From assembly GCA_963780395.1 (NCBI GenBank), contig CAWABY010000004.1:1-64000 (forward strand): DNA of 64,000 nucleotides. Direction: 5' to 3'. The stretch comes from VGBV01 sp963780395 (GTDB taxonomy: Bacteria; Actinomycetota; Thermoleophilia; Solirubrobacterales; 70-9). The notes under the pieces were generated by a model. The model was given only the letters and a program-made list of their open reading frames with translations. It was not told the DNA's origin and did no database searches. Positions 63,290 to 64,000 of the stretch are shown piece after piece (positions within the stretch are counted from its first letter, which is position 1; the number at the start of each line of letters is the position of its first letter). The translations under genes and the position numbers were made by a program.

Positions 63290-64000
63290 ATGTCGGAGGA
63301 GAACGTGGAGGTGACCGAGCGCTTCATTGACGCGTACAACCGCCGAGATGTCGAAGCGATGTTGGCGGACCTCGATCCCGAGATCGAGTGGCACTCCGGG
63401 ATCACCTCGCTGGGAGGGGAGGCTGGAACCTTTCGCGGATACGAGGGCGTTCGCGCGGCGCTCCGAGACGTCTATGAGGCCCTCGGCGAAACCCACATCG
63501 AATGCTCGGAGATTCGCGACCTCGGCAACCGGGTCGTCACGATCGGGCGCTTCCACGTTCGTGGCAGGGAGAGCGGCGCCGAGACCGAGTCGCCCTGGGG
63601 CGCTGTCGCCGACTTCAAGGGCAGCAAGGCGATCCGCATCCGCAGCTACTTCAACGTCGAGGAAGCCCTCGAAGCCGCCGGCCTTGAGGAGTATGCGATG
63701 TCGCAGGAGCGGGCGTTTACCGGAGAGGGTGTCGAATGTCCGATATGCCGCGGAACCTTCTCGAAGTTCGACGGGCGCCGTTGCCCTCGATGTAAAGCGT
63801 TCGAACGGCAGCGCCTGGTGTGGCTCTACCTCGAAGAGTCCGGAATCGAAGACCCCGACCTCGCGATCCTCCACATCGCCCCCGAATCCTCGTTCCGGCG
63901 GCGCTTGAAGAGTAATCCCGGCTACGTGGCCGGCGACCTCGACCCGGAGCGCTACCGCGCCGAGGGGGAAGGCGTAGACGTCATCCGGCTCGACGTCACC
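63290..64000 (+). CDS. SnoaL-like module fused in frame to a zinc-ribbon methyltransferase, incomplete at window end
   Basis: Module 1 is an ordinary array member (MSEENVEVTERFIDAYNRRDVEAMLADLDPEIEWHSG to VEEALEAAGLEE). The expected TAG has become TAT (63692-63694), so translation continues YAMSQERAFTGEGVECPICRGTFSKFDGRRCPRCKAFERQRLVWLYLEE, a CxxC-CxxC zinc ribbon, then DLAILHIAPESSFRRRLKS and YVAGDLDPERY, typical of a SAM-dependent methyltransferase of the ribbon type. The old head survives (GCG ATG TCG CAG GAG, ATG at 63698), so both a fusion and a separate methyltransferase are possible products. The gene runs off the right edge. Confidence 0.82.
   Translation, partial: MSEENVEVTERFIDAYNRRDVEAMLADLDPEIEWHSGITSLGGEAGTFRGYEGVRAALRDVYEALGETHIECSEIRDLGNRVVTIGRFHVRGRESGAETESPWGAVADFKGSKAIRIRSYFNVEEALEAAGLEEYAMSQERAFTGEGVECPICRGTFSKFDGRRCPRCKAFERQRLVWLYLEESGIEDPDLAILHIAPESSFRRRLKSNPGYVAGDLDPERYRAEGEGVDVIRLDVT

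Noticed and set aside
62282..63874. A 530-codon minus-strand frame opposite array C
   Set aside because: Same explanation: the reverse reading of the joint repeats produces HVLLRHRLL-KPGGFEG periodically; the plus strand carries the real genes.
1..64000. CRISPR array, toxin-antitoxin or anti-phage island
   Set aside because: No regularly spaced short repeats with unique spacers, no Cas or restriction proteins, and no recognisable TA pair were seen on either strand.

Overview
The window appears to join two unrelated genomes. Bases 1 to about 7165 read like a high-GC alphaproteobacterial sugar-acid operon: the start of an IlvD/Edd-type dehydratase, a TctC-type binding protein, an RraA-family aldolase, a uronate-dehydrogenase-like epimerase, and a TRAP transporter dctPQM whose dctP is split by an IS630-family element, with a divergent GntR regulator. 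Nearly every gene there carries 1-bp indels. At 7161-7172 the GntR gene breaks off inside its DNA-binding domain and a pcrA/uvrD helicase gene begins mid-domain on the other strand. This looks like an assembly or amplification chimera.

Bases 7172-64000 look like one actinobacterial chromosome, probably Thermoleophilia/Solirubrobacterales. The reasons are high GC, a CwlO/Rpf-type cell-wall enzyme, an F420-type oxidoreductase, c-di-AMP (ydaO) riboswitches on cell-wall genes, and many SnoaL/NTF2-like paralogues. In order: pcrA fragment, lipoprotein, cysE-cysK; a SnoaL pair, a CymR-like Rrf2 regulator, VanZ, an HDOD-LuxR fusion, gltX and nfo (divergent with overlapping start codons); a Cys-rich protein, dnaE, sixA; a SnoaL array (22.3-25.3 kb); ferritin-like protein, Rpf-like enzyme under a ydaO riboswitch, LysR, argG with a coupled 52-residue membrane peptide; a surface block (sortase, coiled-coil/proline-rich protein, polyprenyl-phosphate sugar transferase, LPFTG-anchored protein, TPR protein, DegT aminotransferase, nucleotidyltransferase).

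From 48.0 kb down to 36.0 kb on the minus strand lies a translation and arginine superoperon: thrS, infC-rpmI-rplT, an intrinsic terminator, trmH-like, pheS-pheT, argC-argJ-argB-argD, with ATGA-type overlaps. A second ydaO riboswitch at 48.1 kb precedes an RlpA-like protein and an M23 peptidase. The 50-60 kb stretch holds secreted and surface proteins, one tRNA-Val, an SDR epimerase, a candidate structured small RNA with its own terminator, a cupin, an NfeD-like protein, a LamG membrane protein and a PLP decarboxylase.

The most unusual feature is the set of SnoaL-like genes at 11.5-12.4, 22.3-25.3 and 61-64 kb. Successive genes share an almost invariant joint: the 3' end encodes ALEAAGL(S/E/R)E, then TAG, three bases, and ATG with MSxEN. 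The GAG/GGAG of the C-terminal codons also serves as the Shine-Dalgarno of the next gene. Array heads instead carry a GATACT box exactly 9 bases before ATG, like a leaderless promoter. Two joints have become in-frame fusions by different lesions. A rhodanese and a zinc-ribbon methyltransferase have acquired the same head. Orphan heads and tails lie around the arrays. I read this as a homologous-recombination-prone gene-cassette array.
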